Assembly: GCF_023657595.1 (NCBI RefSeq)
Contig: NZ_CP098323.1
Coordinates: 3,744,001-3,808,000, forward strand
Direction of reading: 5' to 3'
From: Cytobacillus firmus
GTDB lineage: Bacteria > Bacillota > Bacilli > Bacillales > Cytobacillaceae
Length of the DNA stretch: 64,000 bases
A program made the position numbers and the translations under genes. Position 1 is the first letter of the stretch; each line of letters starts with the position of its first letter. A model generated the notes under the pieces. It was not told where the DNA came from and did no database searches. It saw nothing but the letters and a program-made list of their open reading frames with translations. This document shows positions 63,797 through 64,000 of the stretch, in pieces.

Positions 63797-64000
63797 TTAG
63801 TGATCATCACCTATACTCAGAATTATGGACATCGATGTCCCAATAACTGCCAGCGCAACCCCGACATCGAAGAGAACTGCAGTAGCCAGTTCAGTCTTTC
63901 CGAAAACCGGAATGTCGAAATAATCAAATGCCTGTGTTAAAAATGGCGCCCCAAAAACAATGCCTCCTACCCCTGTAAAAACAGCAATTAAAACTCCAAT
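63797..64000 (-). CDS. mrpB: Na+/H+ antiporter subunit MrpB (MnhB), C-terminal part
   Basis: The last 67 codons are in the window; the 5' part lies beyond its end. VGGIVFGAPFLTQAFDYFDI and GKTELATAVLFDVGVALAVIG match the MnhB C-terminus. It is followed by mrpC with a two-base gap, so mrpA presumably lies further upstream. Confidence 0.93.
   Translation of the reverse strand: MGVLIAVFTGVGGIVFGAPFLTQAFDYFDIPVFGKTELATAVLFDVGVALAVIGTSMSIILSIGDDH

Overview
The window is chromosomal DNA from a spore-forming, low-GC Gram-positive rod of the Bacillaceae (Bacillus/Cytobacillus/Mesobacillus type). The evidence is an uninterrupted sigK, spoVB, an RsfA-like sporulation regulator, two T-box leaders, a 6S-1 RNA beside aspS, and long stretches in the order known from the yrr/yrv/yrz region of B. 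subtilis. Ribosome binding sites are strong and many starts are TTG or GTG. I saw no rRNA, tRNA, CRISPR array, prophage or complete insertion sequence.

Layout. 1-8.2 kb: psd (cut by the window edge) and pssA are divergent, followed by an M3 oligoendopeptidase, small proteins, a beta-propeller-like lipoprotein, sigK, a cluster of very small ORFs around yrzI, yrhC and mtnN. 8.4-31 kb: a mostly minus-strand housekeeping block of yrzA, yrrS, pbpI, greA, udk, trhP2-trhP1-trmR, mltG, yrzB-ruvX-ireB, alaS with its T-box, yrrI, yrzQ, a zinc ribbon, yrrD, recD2, yrrB, mnmA, a cysteine desulfurase, cymR and a YczE-like membrane protein. 31-36 kb: rarA, an ABC-2 exporter pair, an RsfA-like gene and tcdA. 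36-49 kb: 6S RNA, aspS, hisS with its T-box, yrzK, the SH3b/amidase yrvJ, dtd, relA, apt, recJ and yrvD. 49-60.7 kb: a CDF metal exporter, secDF, comN, spoVB, yrbG, yrzE, yajC, tgt, queA, yrzS, ruvB and ruvA. 60.8-64 kb: an mrp/mnh Na+/H+ antiporter operon, B (partial) to G.

Functional links. Translation accuracy dominates: three aminoacyl-tRNA synthetases, a D-aminoacyl-tRNA deacylase, and tRNA modification genes acting mainly at the wobble base (trhP1/trhP2/trmR for mo5U34; the desulfurase and mnmA for s2U34; tgt/queA for queuosine) or at A37 (tcdA). DNA recombination and repair genes (recD2, rarA, recJ, ruvA, ruvB, ruvX), envelope and secretion genes (pbpI, mltG, yrvJ, secDF, yajC) and sulfur control (cymR, mtnN, yrhC) fill most of the rest.

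Most notable non-gene findings: (1) five copies of a dispersed MITE-like repeat with GGCTnTTTTCG inverted ends; two copies keep 8-bp target duplications. (2) A roughly 250-nt highly structured orphan element at 55955-56206 that looks like a HEARO/omega-RNA type remnant of an IS200/IS605-family transposon. (3) yrzE seems to begin at an ATA codon. (4) A run of tiny ORFs around yrzI. (5) A possible new structured RNA upstream of trmR. (6) The pbpI Shine-Dalgarno lies inside the greA terminator hairpin.
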